A stretch of DNA of 64,000 nt from Palsa-89 sp963824345 (GCA_963824345.1 CAWGOZ010000012.1:186001-250000), one strand, 5' to 3'. Counted from the stretch's first letter, positions 32,711 to 41,363 are shown. The notes: a model not told the origin generated them from the sequence alone. A program made the numbers and translations.

Positions 32711-33319
32711 CTATTCGGGGAAGACGGTCTGAACTTGTAAGATCGAGTCGGCAGCACCCAGGGGCGCCACGCTCTCCTGTTCGCTGTAAGCCGTCACCGA
32801 CTGGTATTGGCCGCCCAGGGGCTCGCGATGCACGATGAGCCGGCTTCCTGGGACATCCAAGACCCAATACTCGACGATTCCTGCTCGGGCGTAGAGCGCT
32901 GCCTTGATGGTGAGATCGAAAGCGAGCGACGTATCGGCGATCTCGACCACAAGATCGAGGTCCCGCGGCTGCGGCGTCTCTGACCGGAAGCCGGAGGCCA
33001 TGTAGTTGCGTGTTAAAACAATCAAATCCGGTACCGGTTGATTGGTTGGGTTGTCTTCGGGTGCGACATCGATGGGGGCCTCGGCGTTGACACGCAGACC
33101 TCCAAAGACCTGGATCAGCCAAGCGGTTAGCAGCGCTGCCGCATTCACGTGCGGGCGATTCTTGCTCATCTTGTCGATCAATTCCCCCTCGATCAACTCG
33201 ACCCGCTGGAGGTCGATGCCGGCCGCTTCCAGCCGCTCGCATTCGGCGCGGGTCCAGCGCTTGCGCGGAGGATATTGAACGGCCGGGAGCGATGGTCGTT
33301 CCGTGAGCAATGCGGGCAT
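32711..33319 (-). CDS. Uma2-family (DUF820) PD-(D/E)XK nuclease-like protein
   Basis: 202 residues. It has RVELIEGELIDKMSKNRPH and the core QPVPDLIVLTRN, then DLDLVVEIADTSLAFDLTIKAALYARAGIVEYWVLD. The Pro-Asp...Val-Glu-Ile-x-Asp pattern is that of the Uma2/DUF820 restriction-endonuclease-like fold. These proteins are abundant in Cyanobacteria and Acidobacteria with unknown biological role. The start ATG at 33319 gives MPALLTERP. It is divergent from the HEAT-repeat gene by 30 bases. Confidence 0.88.
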   Translation of the reverse strand: MPALLTERPSLPAVQYPPRKRWTRAECERLEAAGIDLQRVELIEGELIDKMSKNRPHVNAAALLTAWLIQVFGGLRVNAEAPIDVAPEDNPTNQPVPDLIVLTRNYMASGFRSETPQPRDLDLVVEIADTSLAFDLTIKAALYARAGIVEYWVLDVPGSRLIVHREPLGGQYQSVTAYSEQESVAPLGAADSILQVQTVFPE

Positions 33320-33349
33320 ACTCTGATTCTAACGCGCCCATAATTAGGA

Positions 33350-34327
33350 ATGGCCAAAGCGCCCTCCACGGAAGATGCCCTGGCGGCGATTCACGCCATC
33401 CGCCAGTCGCCCGAGAAGCACGATCCGAAGCGCGACCTGGCGCCGTTCCTGCGGCACAAGAGCAACCACGTAGTGGCTGCGGCGGCGGCAACAGTCGAGC
33501 GGCTGGAAGCGGGCGCCCTCGCGCCGGAACTGGTGGAAGCTTTCGAGCGCCTGATGCACAATCCATCCAAGCTCGATAGCGGCTGCAAGGCATTGCTCGC
33601 AATCGTGCAAGCCTTGGTTCAAATGGACGATCCGGCCGCGAAAGTCTATTTCGCCGGCATTCGCCACGTCCAGATGGAAGGCAGCTTCGGCCCGCCGGTG
33701 GATGTCGCCGCGCCCCTGCGAGGCTTGTGCGCGCGTGGCTTGGCGCGGATGGGGCACCCCGGTGCGCTACTCGAGTGCGTCGCGTTACTGGCCGATCGCG
33801 AGGTTCCAGCTAGAACCGGGGCGGTTCGGGCCATCGCGGAGGCTGGGCGTCCGGAGGGCGTGCTGCTGTTGCGATTGAAGGCGCTGGTGGGCGACAAGGA
33901 AATCAACGTCACCGGCGAGTGCTTCAGCGGTCTGTTGAGCCTGGATCCCGCCGCCTCGGTTGAATTCGTCGCGAAGTTCCTGGATTCTCGCACCGACGGA
34001 ATCGCCGAGCAGGCCGCGCTGGCGCTGGGAGAATCGCGATTAGCTGCGGCGTTCGATGTTTTACGCGGGGCTTGGGAACGCGGCGGCGCGGCGGAACAGC
34101 GGCGAACATTCTTGGTTGCCATCGCGATGCTCAGAAGCGAAACGGCGCTCGAATTCCTGCTGGAGCGATTATCCGCAGAGAGCGGCCACGTGGCTGCCGA
34201 TGCACTGGCGGGGCTGGCGTTCTACGCGCGCGACGAAGCCGTGCTGGCTCGCGTGGAGGCGATCATCCGGCAACGGGGCGAACAGGCGCTTGAGGCCGTG
34301 TTCGCCCGTGAGTTCCGCCGGCCCTAA
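33350..34327 (+). CDS. HEAT-repeat protein
   Basis: 325 residues built almost wholly of paired helices of 30-40 residues: DLAPFLRHKSNHVVAAAAATVERL, ALLECVALLADREVPARTGAVRAIAEAG, GIAEQAALALGESRLAAAFDVL and AADALAGLAFYARDEAVLARVEAI. There is no signal peptide or catalytic motif. HEAT proteins serve as binding scaffolds; the partner is unknown. Codon use is still like that of the GC-rich neighbours, in contrast with the next gene. Confidence 0.8.
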   Translation: MAKAPSTEDALAAIHAIRQSPEKHDPKRDLAPFLRHKSNHVVAAAAATVERLEAGALAPELVEAFERLMHNPSKLDSGCKALLAIVQALVQMDDPAAKVYFAGIRHVQMEGSFGPPVDVAAPLRGLCARGLARMGHPGALLECVALLADREVPARTGAVRAIAEAGRPEGVLLLRLKALVGDKEINVTGECFSGLLSLDPAASVEFVAKFLDSRTDGIAEQAALALGESRLAAAFDVLRGAWERGGAAEQRRTFLVAIAMLRSETALEFLLERLSAESGHVAADALAGLAFYARDEAVLARVEAIIRQRGEQALEAVFAREFRRP

Positions 34328-34437
34328 CTATCCCCTCCATTCCGAAGAATTGCTCCGCCTGCTCTCTCGATGTGCTGATTTGGGCGATGCGCTTGTTTTG
34401 CTAAACTTTACTGGGACGTGAAAGGAGACGGTTCAAG

Positions 34438-34896
34438 ATGCTTCCATTTGATTCGTATCCGGGAAATGGCCGCCGACTTCTTGGAGTGGCACGAGGCGCA
34501 AACGCGCGCCGTGAGTACGGTCTCAAACTCATGCGGTTAACGGGTCAGATGCATTGTGCTTATTGCGATACTGACCTTGCGTCTGCTTACTCAGCATGGT
34601 TAACGCTAGTGGTCGACCACGTAATCCCAACTTCAATTTGTAAATCAAACAATATTCGGGACGAATGGTGCTGGGATTACTCAAATACCGTCCTGGCATG
34701 TGCGGCCTGCAACGGGTTTTGCAACCGGTACCGCCCAACTTTTCAGATCGTCCCGCCGGTGACGCTGGAGGCTTTCTACAGCCTCCGGGACACGATCTTT
34801 GACGAGCGCAAGAAGCTGATATCAGCAAGGCATAACGAAGAACGCCAGTTCTTCAACGGCATTGGCTGGAGGGCCGAAGCTGGTAGAGGCGATTGA
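34438..34896 (+). CDS. HNH endonuclease-like protein
   Basis: 152 residues with a zinc-supported HNH fold: CAYC (Cys40, Cys43), VVDHVIPTS (Asp60, His61), the Asn in YSNTVLACAACN (Asn83) and Cys88/Cys91. ATG 34438 follows a strong AAAGGAGA ribosome site at eight bases. The gene is visibly more AT-rich than its surroundings, suggesting recent transfer. It is 87 bases before the DUF2188 gene on the same strand. HNH proteins of this size occur in restriction, retrohoming and defence systems; the target is unknown. Confidence 0.87.
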   Translation: MLPFDSYPGNGRRLLGVARGANARREYGLKLMRLTGQMHCAYCDTDLASAYSAWLTLVVDHVIPTSICKSNNIRDEWCWDYSNTVLACAACNGFCNRYRPTFQIVPPVTLEAFYSLRDTIFDERKKLISARHNEERQFFNGIGWRAEAGRGD

Positions 34897-34983
34897 GTCC
34901 AACGCCGGCTAGGGCCAACCTCAGGAGGTTCCGGCTGAGATCTTCCCGGCTGGACACGCACGATAAGCGCGTACAATGAACAT

Positions 34984-35337
34984 ATGGTGGCGAAAACAAT
35001 TCATGTCTACCGTTCCGGGGAAGTTTGGACGGTAAAGAAAAGAGGCAAGTCTGCCAAAACCTTTTCAACTCAGCAGCAAGCTGTTGCCGCCGCCAAAAGA
35101 AGTATCAAAAAGGAGGGATCGGGACAACTCGTGGTTTACGGAACAAACGGTCAGATTCGACACTACGAGACCTATCGAATGATTCGCATTCAGGAGCACC
35201 CGAAGAAAAGCCCAATCGCCGCCCAGATCAGCCGGGCTGTCAGCAAGGTGGTGCTCGAACGCGTACAATCCGATCCCAGTCCTACCAGTGACCACTCGGC
35301 TAAGAAACAACCACGTCTTCATCAATTGTCCATTTGA
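34984..35337 (+). CDS. DUF2188-domain protein
   Basis: 117 residues. Residues 5-65 (IHVYRSGEVWTVKKRGKSA, then TFSTQQQAVAAAKRSIKKEG, then QLVVYGTNGQIRHYETY) match the small beta-alpha-beta DUF2188 domain, of unknown function. A basic 50-residue tail follows. The last 50 bases overlap the start of the TIR-like gene in another frame, so the two are very likely co-translated. DUF2188 proteins are often found beside mobile or defence genes; here it lies between an HNH nuclease and the TIR-like protein. Confidence 0.82.
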   Translation: MVAKTIHVYRSGEVWTVKKRGKSAKTFSTQQQAVAAAKRSIKKEGSGQLVVYGTNGQIRHYETYRMIRIQEHPKKSPIAAQISRAVSKVVLERVQSDPSPTSDHSAKKQPRLHQLSI

Positions 35338-35905
35338 TCCTGGCTTCCGGCCAACATTTGACGCTATTGTTTTCAGCGTCCTTTACTTGGGCTTCGTTCC
35401 GCGTTGCTCGCTTGAAGACGACGATTCCGGAGAGTTTCGATTGTCCAAAATTCAACGGATCGTTGAGGAATGCCGATTCGGCATCAACGATCTGTCGTCC
35501 GTCGCACTGGATGTTGCTACCGGGCTTCCTCGATTCAACATGCCGCTGGAACTCGGACTATTCCTGGGTTGCAAGCGGTTCGGTCCCCCGAACCAAAGCA
35601 AGAAGCGTACTTTGGTTCTCGACACGGATCAGTACCGTTATCGCGCCTTTATCTCAGATATCTCGGGCCAGGACATCCGGGCACATGGAGGAGACCCGCA
35701 GCGTGCCATACGGGAGGTTCGGGACTGGCTCCGGCTGGCATCGAAGCGGACTACTTTACCTGGCGGTAAAGAGATCATCCGCCACTACCACACATTCAAT
35801 GAAGACCTGCCTGAAATCTGCTCTGTCTTTGCCCTGGATCCGGATCAGCTGACATTCCTCGACCTTTCGAAAATAGTCACAGACTGGTTGCGGAGAGATC
35901 GTTAG
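35288..35905 (+). CDS. TIR / nucleoside-deoxyribosyltransferase-like protein, possible defence effector
   Basis: 205 residues from GTG 35288 (VTTRLRNNHVFINCPFD). The N-terminal half has the layout of a TIR or deoxyribosyltransferase-like Rossmann fold. A first strand is followed by NCPFD (about 13-17), then AIVFSVLYLGFVPR, then CRFGINDLS (62-70), then PRFNMPLELGLFLG (81-94), where Glu88 is in the place of the catalytic Glu of such folds. The C-terminal half (about 115-205) includes a conserved-looking FISDISGQDIRAHGGDP. I know such sequences as uncharacterised and widespread; NAD or nucleotide cleavage is an inference from fold resemblance only. It overlaps the DUF2188 gene by 50 bases. Confidence 0.7.
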   Translation: MTTRLRNNHVFINCPFDPGFRPTFDAIVFSVLYLGFVPRCSLEDDDSGEFRLSKIQRIVEECRFGINDLSSVALDVATGLPRFNMPLELGLFLGCKRFGPPNQSKKRTLVLDTDQYRYRAFISDISGQDIRAHGGDPQRAIREVRDWLRLASKRTTLPGGKEIIRHYHTFNEDLPEICSVFALDPDQLTFLDLSKIVTDWLRRDR

Positions 35906-35930
35906 GCTGGCGTACTGGAATTCCGCCGGG

Positions 35931-36392
35931 TCACGCCTTTTTTCCCCAGGCCGTCCGGTTTTTGGGGGACGCGCTACGGGTTTTTACTACGCTTGTGCCA
36001 GCCCCGCGTGTGCCGGCCGGCGCCGCCAGCTCCATCGCCGCCTGAATGTACCGCCGCACGAACGGCCGCTCAACATCGCTCCGATTCGCGAATTTGATGT
36101 GGCGCATGGTCTTCCCATCGCCCTCCAGAACGCGCTGCGTATCGGCCAGCGATGTTCCGCGCGGGAAGCCGAGATTGACGTGCTTCGCGTTGGTGGTGAT
36201 GTAGCAGAACATATCCTTCATCTTCCCGCTGAACCCAAACCATATCGCGACCGTGTAGACCTGGTAAACCGATTCGGACGCGTCGGGCGCCTCCTCCAGC
36301 ACGATGTCGCGCAGCGCCAGTGCGAGGTCTGCAATGTGCCGATCGTAGGCCTCGAGGAAACCAAGCAGTTGGGGATCGGGCGGCCGGCGCAT
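35931..36392 (-). CDS. DUF1801 (YdhG-like) domain protein
   Basis: 153 residues from ATG 36392. RDIVLEEAPDASESVYQVYTVAIWFGFSGKMKDMFCYITTN and HVNLGFPRGTSLADTQRVLEGDGKTMRHIK are the DUF1801 core. The C-terminal 30 residues are basic (VVKTRSASPKNRTAWGKKA). Function is unknown. A frame extending to 36896 overlaps ribA and was rejected. The start is six bases after the ribA stop on the same strand, so it is probably the second gene of a ribA operon. A second DUF1801 protein is at 48900-49334. Confidence 0.82.
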   Translation of the reverse strand: MRRPPDPQLLGFLEAYDRHIADLALALRDIVLEEAPDASESVYQVYTVAIWFGFSGKMKDMFCYITTNAKHVNLGFPRGTSLADTQRVLEGDGKTMRHIKFANRSDVERPFVRRYIQAAMELAAPAGTRGAGTSVVKTRSASPKNRTAWGKKA

Positions 36393-36397
36393 GACGC

Positions 36398-37036
36398 TTA
36401 ATCCAGCAAATGCCCCATCTTCTGCTTCTTGGTCCTTAGATACCCCTCGCTCGATTCGTGTGGGGCAATTACGCACGGTATCCGCTCCGCCACCCGGATT
36501 CCGGCGTTCTCCAGTGCGGCGATTTTGTCGGGATTGTTCGACAGCAGGCGCACGCTTTTGATCTTGAAGTAGCGCAGAATCTCGGCCGGCATCCGATAGT
36601 CGCGCAGATCGGCTTCGAAGCCCAGGCGCTCGTTCGCCTCCACCGTGTCGGCGCCGCCGTCCTGCAGCTCGTAAGCCCGCAGTTTGTTTAGCAGGCCGAT
36701 GCCACGCCCCTCCTGATGCTCGTAAATCAGCAGACCGCGGCCTTCTTCGGCGATCAGATTGAGCGACAGCTCCAGTTGCGACCGGCAATCGCAGCGCAGG
36801 CTGTGCAACACGTCGCCCGTCAGGCATTGCGAATGGATGCGGACCAGCGGCGGCTCGCTCCCCGCAGCCACGTCTCCCATACGCAGGACCACGCATTCCT
36901 CCACCTCACTCTGAGGCGTTCCGTTATTGGCACCTTCGAAGCCGTAAATACGGAAATGGCCGAATCGGCTAGGGAAATTGGCTTCGGCTATTTTGCTCAG
37001 CATGGGTCGGCGAATGGCGGAACCAGTTGTATTCAT
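36398..37036 (-). CDS. ribA: GTP cyclohydrolase II (RibA)
   Basis: 212 residues from ATG 37036, catalysing the first step of riboflavin synthesis from GTP. Zinc ligands are Cys71, Cys82 and Cys84 in HSQCLTGDVLHSLRCDC; catalytic and binding residues are in EHQEGRGIGLLNKLRAYELQ and the downstream VEANERLGFEADLRDY. It is a stand-alone RibA without the RibB domain. A start at 37084 is possible but adds a non-conserved 16 residues and would nearly touch the divergent histidine kinase start at 37087. No FMN riboswitch was seen. Confidence 0.95.
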   Translation of the reverse strand: MNTTGSAIRRPMLSKIAEANFPSRFGHFRIYGFEGANNGTPQSEVEECVVLRMGDVAAGSEPPLVRIHSQCLTGDVLHSLRCDCRSQLELSLNLIAEEGRGLLIYEHQEGRGIGLLNKLRAYELQDGGADTVEANERLGFEADLRDYRMPAEILRYFKIKSVRLLSNNPDKIAALENAGIRVAERIPCVIAPHESSEGYLRTKKQKMGHLLD

Positions 37037-37086
37037 TATAATAATCCCCAGGCGCGCAGTTTCAGGACACTGCCCGAACACCAACT

Positions 37087-38412
37087 ATGGAACATCAGCA
37101 ACTGTTGACCCTGCTGCTGCGGGTGGCGGTGGCGGCGTCGCTGGCCAGTATCCTGTCGCGGTTTAGCGCGTTTCAATTGACGTTGATGCGCGAGGACCGC
37201 ACTTTGGTGCAACGCTTCAAGCTGGCTTTGATGTTCTGGGCCACTTACGGAGGCAGCGTTCTTTTCCGTGTTCTGAATCCCGCCAAATACGACGCCGTCG
37301 ATCTGGGGCTGGAAGGCAGCCTGCTGGCCGGCATGGTGGGCGGCTACGTCACCGGCCTGCTTTCGGGTATCTTAATTTCGATTCCGGCCGTGGCCAAGGG
37401 CCAGTTGATGACCATGCTGTTGTTCGCCGGTATTGGCGTTTTGGGCGGGTTGTTGCGCGATCTGGCGCCCGAAAAGGAAGATGTCTGGAGGTTCTCGCCC
37501 ATCTTCAGCCTGAACCCCCGGCGCCTGCGCCAGCGCCCCTATCAGCTGCGCCTTCTGTTTCAATTGGGCTGCCTGTTCAGCATCATCTTCAGCGGATTGC
37601 TGCGCGTTGAAATGAAGTTTCTTTTCCCCCTGAAGGACGGCGTATTTCTGGCGCCCATCTGGACCGATACCGGTTGGGCCACCGTGCTGGCGGCCTACGC
37701 CAGTTCCGTGTTTGCCGTCATGCTGCCGCTCAAGATCTGGAACAACACGCGCAACGAGAAAAAGCTCGAAGCGCAACAGCTGCGGTTGAACGAAGCGCGC
37801 CTGGCGGCCCTCACCAGCCAGATCAATCCGCACTTTCTTTTTAACACCCTGAACTCAGTGTCCTCGCTGATTCGAACCAATCCCGAGCAGGCCCGCGGCG
37901 TGGTGTACCGCCTGTCGAGTATTCTGCGCCGGCTGCTGCGCAACACCGACAATCTCACCCCGCTGCGCGAGGAGCTGGCGTTCATCGACAATTACATGAC
38001 CATCGAGATGGTGCGCTTCGGCGAAAAACTGCGCTTCGTAAAGGACATCGATCCCCAGACGCTGGACCGGCTGGTGCCCAGCATGCTGCTGCAGCCCTTG
38101 ATCGAGAACAGCATCCGGCACGGGCTCGCCACCAAGGTGGACGGCGGCTTGATTAGCGTCCGCAGCTACCTGGCCGATGGACGGCTGCATCTGGTGGTGG
38201 AAGACGACGGGGTCGGTATTCCGGAGGCCCGCCTGGCGACATTGTTCGAGCAAGGCATCGGGGTGAGTAACGTAAATGAGCGTATGAAGGTGCTGTACGG
38301 CCCCGATTACCGCATGTGGATTGACAGTAAGCCAGGGGAAGGAACCCGTACCGGTATCGAGATTCCCGACGTCCAGGTAAGTAGTGAAGTTGAAGTCCCA
38401 GCCGCTGGATAA
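37087..38412 (+). CDS. LytS/YehU-type sensor histidine kinase
   Basis: 441 residues: about six hydrophobic helices to residue 215 (5TM-LYT-like sensor), then a His_kinase domain with the phospho-acceptor His249 in QINPHFLFNTLNSVSSLI. The ATPase part follows: LLQPLIENSIRHGL (N box) and VVEDDGVGIPEARL (G1), then GIGVSNVNERMKVLYG (G2). Such kinases normally pair with a LytTR response regulator; none is adjacent, so it is an orphan in this window. A second frame begins before its stop (GTG 38384), but the TPR-like gene more likely starts at 38420. Confidence 0.92.
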   Translation: MEHQQLLTLLLRVAVAASLASILSRFSAFQLTLMREDRTLVQRFKLALMFWATYGGSVLFRVLNPAKYDAVDLGLEGSLLAGMVGGYVTGLLSGILISIPAVAKGQLMTMLLFAGIGVLGGLLRDLAPEKEDVWRFSPIFSLNPRRLRQRPYQLRLLFQLGCLFSIIFSGLLRVEMKFLFPLKDGVFLAPIWTDTGWATVLAAYASSVFAVMLPLKIWNNTRNEKKLEAQQLRLNEARLAALTSQINPHFLFNTLNSVSSLIRTNPEQARGVVYRLSSILRRLLRNTDNLTPLREELAFIDNYMTIEMVRFGEKLRFVKDIDPQTLDRLVPSMLLQPLIENSIRHGLATKVDGGLISVRSYLADGRLHLVVEDDGVGIPEARLATLFEQGIGVSNVNERMKVLYGPDYRMWIDSKPGEGTRTGIEIPDVQVSSEVEVPAAG

Positions 38413-38419
38413 GCTGCCT

Positions 38420-39253
38420 ATGACCATTCGCCTTTTGCTGTTGGTGATCCTCGGCGCCGGCGCCGCGTCCCTGGCGGCGGCCGACCTCACCGACGCCGGC
38501 GTCAACCCGGTGATCAATCGCGGTTACCGGCAGATGTACAATCTCAGCTTCGACGAAGCGCATAAGACCTTTGGCGAGTGGGAGCGCGACCACCCCGGGG
38601 ATCCGCTCGGGCCGGTCTCCAACGCGGCTGCGTATCTGTTCGCCGAATTCGACCGCCTGAATATCCTGCACTCGGAGTTTTTTGTCGACAACAGCTTCTT
38701 CCACCGGCGGCCCAAAGTGATGCCCGATGCCGCGGTGCGCCAGTCCTTCGATCGGGAACTGGACCGGTCCATGGGACTGGCGGATAAGATCCTGATGCAA
38801 ATGCCCGACGATGCCGACGCGCTCTTCGCAAGGGTCTTGTCGCTCGGCTTGCGAGCCGATTATGAAGCGCTGATCGAACGGCGCGACTTCGATGCGTTGA
38901 AAGTGATCAAGAGCAGCCGCGCCACCGCGGAAAAGCTGCTCATGATCCAGCCCAATTACTACGACGCCTATCTCGCCATCGGAGTGGAGAACTATCTCTT
39001 CAGTCTGAAGGCCGCACCGATGCGCTGGATTTTGCAGGCCGGCGGGGCCGAAACAGATCGCGGCCGCGGCGTGGAGGATTTACGCCTGACCGCCGAAAAG
39101 GGGCGCTATCTGAACCCCTACGCGCGGCTGCTGCTGGCCGTGGCGGCGCTCCGCGACAAAGATATTCCCAAGGCTCGGGACTTGCTGAGCGCGCTCGCGC
39201 GCGAATTTCCCAAAAACCGGCTCTACGCTCAAGAACTCGCTCAACTCCATTAA
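38420..39253 (+). CDS. Secreted TPR-like hypothetical protein
   Basis: 277 residues from ATG 38420, which gives a clean signal peptide (TIRLLLLVILGAGAASLAAA). The mature part is helical with tetratricopeptide-like pairs: YNLSFDEAHKTFGEWERDHPG, then ATAEKLLMIQPNYYDAYLAIG, then NPYARLLLAVAALRDKDIPKA. It should lie in the periplasm and act as a scaffold. It follows the histidine kinase by seven bases on the same strand, so it may be co-transcribed with it and could be part of its sensing. No catalytic motif. Confidence 0.75.
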   Translation: MTIRLLLLVILGAGAASLAAADLTDAGVNPVINRGYRQMYNLSFDEAHKTFGEWERDHPGDPLGPVSNAAAYLFAEFDRLNILHSEFFVDNSFFHRRPKVMPDAAVRQSFDRELDRSMGLADKILMQMPDDADALFARVLSLGLRADYEALIERRDFDALKVIKSSRATAEKLLMIQPNYYDAYLAIGVENYLFSLKAAPMRWILQAGGAETDRGRGVEDLRLTAEKGRYLNPYARLLLAVAALRDKDIPKARDLLSALAREFPKNRLYAQELAQLH

Positions 39254-39300
39254 GCGCCCGGCTCCGGCTAGAATACCTCAAGGAGCCCTAGCACTCGCCT

Positions 39301-40350
39301 ATGACGAAGATCGCCGGAGTGGCCAGCGCTTTACCTCAGCACAAATACGATCAGCGCGTGTTGCTAACGGCGCTGCAAAAGCATTGGGGGCCGAAGCTGG
39401 ATAACCCGGTGTTCGTCGAGCGTTTGCAGGCCCGCGTCGGCGTGGATACGCGCCACCTGGCCCTTCCCATCGAGGAATATTATGGGCTCACCTGGGGCGC
39501 GGCCAACAATCACTGGATCGAGGTTGCGCAGGAGCTCGGACAAAAAGCCCTGTGCTGCGCGTTGTCGCGAGCCGGGTTTGGAACCCAGGATCTGGGAGCC
39601 ATCTTCTTCGTGTCGGTCACCGGCATCTCTAGCCCTTCCATCGACGCCCGGCTGGTGAACCGCATGAGCCTGCCGGTGAACATCAAGCGCGTGCCCATTT
39701 TCGGACTGGGCTGCGTTGCGGGAGCGGCCGGGATCGCGCGCGCAGCCGACTATGTGCGGGCTTATCCCAAGCAAGTGGCGGCGGTGATCTCAGTGGAACT
39801 TTGCTCGCTCACGCTGCAGCGGGAAGACATCTCCATCGCGAACATTATTTCGTCCGGATTGTTCGGCGATGGCGCGGCGGCGGTCCTGGTATCGGGCGCC
39901 GAGCGAACCGCCGACGGCCCCCAGATTTTGGCCACGCGATCGGTATTCTACCCGAATTCGGAACACGTGATGGGTTGGGACATTTCCGAGAAGGGCTTCT
40001 CCATCGTGCTCTCCCGCGAGGTGCCGGAAGTGGTGCACGACCATCTGGCCGCCGACGTGGACGCGTTCCTGGAAGAGCAGGGCCTGTCGCGCGCCGACAT
40101 TGGAGCTTGGGTGCTGCACACCGGCGGGCCGCGCGTCCTGGAAGCCACCGCCACCGCGCTCGAGCTCTCGGAAGGCGCGCTCGCAGCCTCCTGGGATTGC
40201 CTGCGCAGAACCGGCAATCTTTCATCGGCGTCGGTGCTGTTCGTGCTCGAAGAAGTCATGATGAAAAGGAGACCGGAACCGGGGACTTACAGCATCCTGG
40301 CTGCCATGGGCCCCGGGTTTTGCTCCGAGCTTGTTTTGTTGAGGTGGTAG
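39301..40350 (+). CDS. Type III polyketide synthase (chalcone/stilbene synthase family)
   Basis: 349 residues with the complete catalytic triad: Cys138 in PIFGLGCVAGAAGIAR, His273 in VLHTGGPRVLEAT and Asn306 in RTGNLSSASVLFVLEE. The C-terminal AAMGPGFCSELVLLRW is the usual GxGPG-type end. It extends an acyl-CoA starter with malonyl-CoA; bacterial members of this length often make alkylresorcinols or alkylpyrones. Its stop overlaps the FAD oxidoreductase start by one base (TAGTG), a typical tailoring pair. The starter and product are not predictable here. Confidence 0.93.
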   Translation: MTKIAGVASALPQHKYDQRVLLTALQKHWGPKLDNPVFVERLQARVGVDTRHLALPIEEYYGLTWGAANNHWIEVAQELGQKALCCALSRAGFGTQDLGAIFFVSVTGISSPSIDARLVNRMSLPVNIKRVPIFGLGCVAGAAGIARAADYVRAYPKQVAAVISVELCSLTLQREDISIANIISSGLFGDGAAAVLVSGAERTADGPQILATRSVFYPNSEHVMGWDISEKGFSIVLSREVPEVVHDHLAADVDAFLEEQGLSRADIGAWVLHTGGPRVLEATATALELSEGALAASWDCLRRTGNLSSASVLFVLEEVMMKRRPEPGTYSILAAMGPGFCSELVLLRW

Positions 40351-41363
40351 TGAACGCGGACGTATTCATCGTCGGAGGCGGACCCGCCGGATTAGCGGCT
40401 GCCATTGCCTCACGGCTCAGGGGATTTCAGGTTGTGGTCGCCGATGCCGCCCAGCCGCCTATCGACAAGGCCTGCGGCGAAGGACTCATGCCGGATTCTC
40501 TCGCTGCGCTCGGCCAGCTGGGCGTCGAGGTGGATCCGGAGCAATCGTTCGCCTTCCGTGGGATTCGTTTTATCGGCGACGGCGGCAGGGTGGCGGCGGA
40601 TTTTCCGCGCGAGCATGGCATCGCAGTGCGGCGCGTCCGCCTGCACCAGGCGTTGATCGATCGCGCGCGCGAACTCGGCGTCACGCTGCTGTGGCGCACT
40701 CACGTGACAGACCTTCGCGACGTGCGCGCCCGTTGGATCATCGGCGCCGACGGCGGGAATTCCCGTGTCCGGCGTTGGGCCTCCCTCGACGCGGTGCGCA
40801 CCGAATCGTTCCGCTATGGGTTTCGCCGGCACTATCGCCTGCGCTCCTGGACCGACTTCATGGAGGTTTACTGGGGATCCGCCTGCCAGATGTACGTCAC
40901 CTCCGTGGGCCCGGAAGAGATGTGCGTCGCCTTGCTCACCCGTGATCAGCACCTGCGCTTGAGCGCAGCGATGCCCCACTTCCCGGAACTGTCGCGCAGG
41001 CTGCAAGGAGCCCTGCCCGTGAGCGAGGAGCGCGGCGCAACCACTGTTACACGCCACTTGCGCAGGGTCTATCGAGGGAACATCGCGCTGATCGGAGACG
41101 CCTCCGGTTCTGTGGACGCGATTACCGGCGAAGGCATGGGCCTGGCGTTTCGACAGGCGCTGGCGCTAGCCGACGCCCTGGCCGCGGACAACTTGGACCA
41201 ATATCAAACGGCGCATCGCCGCCTGGCGCGCCGTCCCGCGATCATGGCTCAACTGATGCTGCTGCTCGACCGCTTCCCGCGCTTGCAACCGCTCGTGTTG
41301 CGAACGTTTGGGGCGAAGCCCTTCATATTCGAGCGCTTGTTGGCCGTCCATGTCGGCGGATGA
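40350..41363 (+). CDS. FAD-dependent oxidoreductase (geranylgeranyl reductase / PHBH type), PKS tailoring partner
   Basis: 337 residues from GTG 40350. The FAD dinucleotide motif DVFIVGGGPAGLAAAIASRL is at the N-terminus; the second nucleotide motif WIIGADGGNSRVRRWA is mid-protein, and GNIALIGDASGSVDAITGEGMGLAF is the C-terminal FAD-ribityl motif. These mark the class A flavin monooxygenase/geranylgeranyl reductase group. Its one-base overlap with the type III PKS says it acts on that product, by hydroxylation or reduction. The 3' end overlaps tadA by 14 bases. Confidence 0.9.
   Translation: MNADVFIVGGGPAGLAAAIASRLRGFQVVVADAAQPPIDKACGEGLMPDSLAALGQLGVEVDPEQSFAFRGIRFIGDGGRVAADFPREHGIAVRRVRLHQALIDRARELGVTLLWRTHVTDLRDVRARWIIGADGGNSRVRRWASLDAVRTESFRYGFRRHYRLRSWTDFMEVYWGSACQMYVTSVGPEEMCVALLTRDQHLRLSAAMPHFPELSRRLQGALPVSEERGATTVTRHLRRVYRGNIALIGDASGSVDAITGEGMGLAFRQALALADALAADNLDQYQTAHRRLARRPAIMAQLMLLLDRFPRLQPLVLRTFGAKPFIFERLLAVHVGG

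Noticed and set aside
34056..34421. Plus-strand frame running out of the HEAT gene in another phase
   Set aside because: Arg/Ser-rich out-of-phase shadow; the HEAT frame has regular helical repeats and a normal stop at 34327.
36398..37084. RibA start at 37084
   Set aside because: The extra 16 residues are not conserved and the start would crowd the divergent kinase start; ATG 37036 is preferred.
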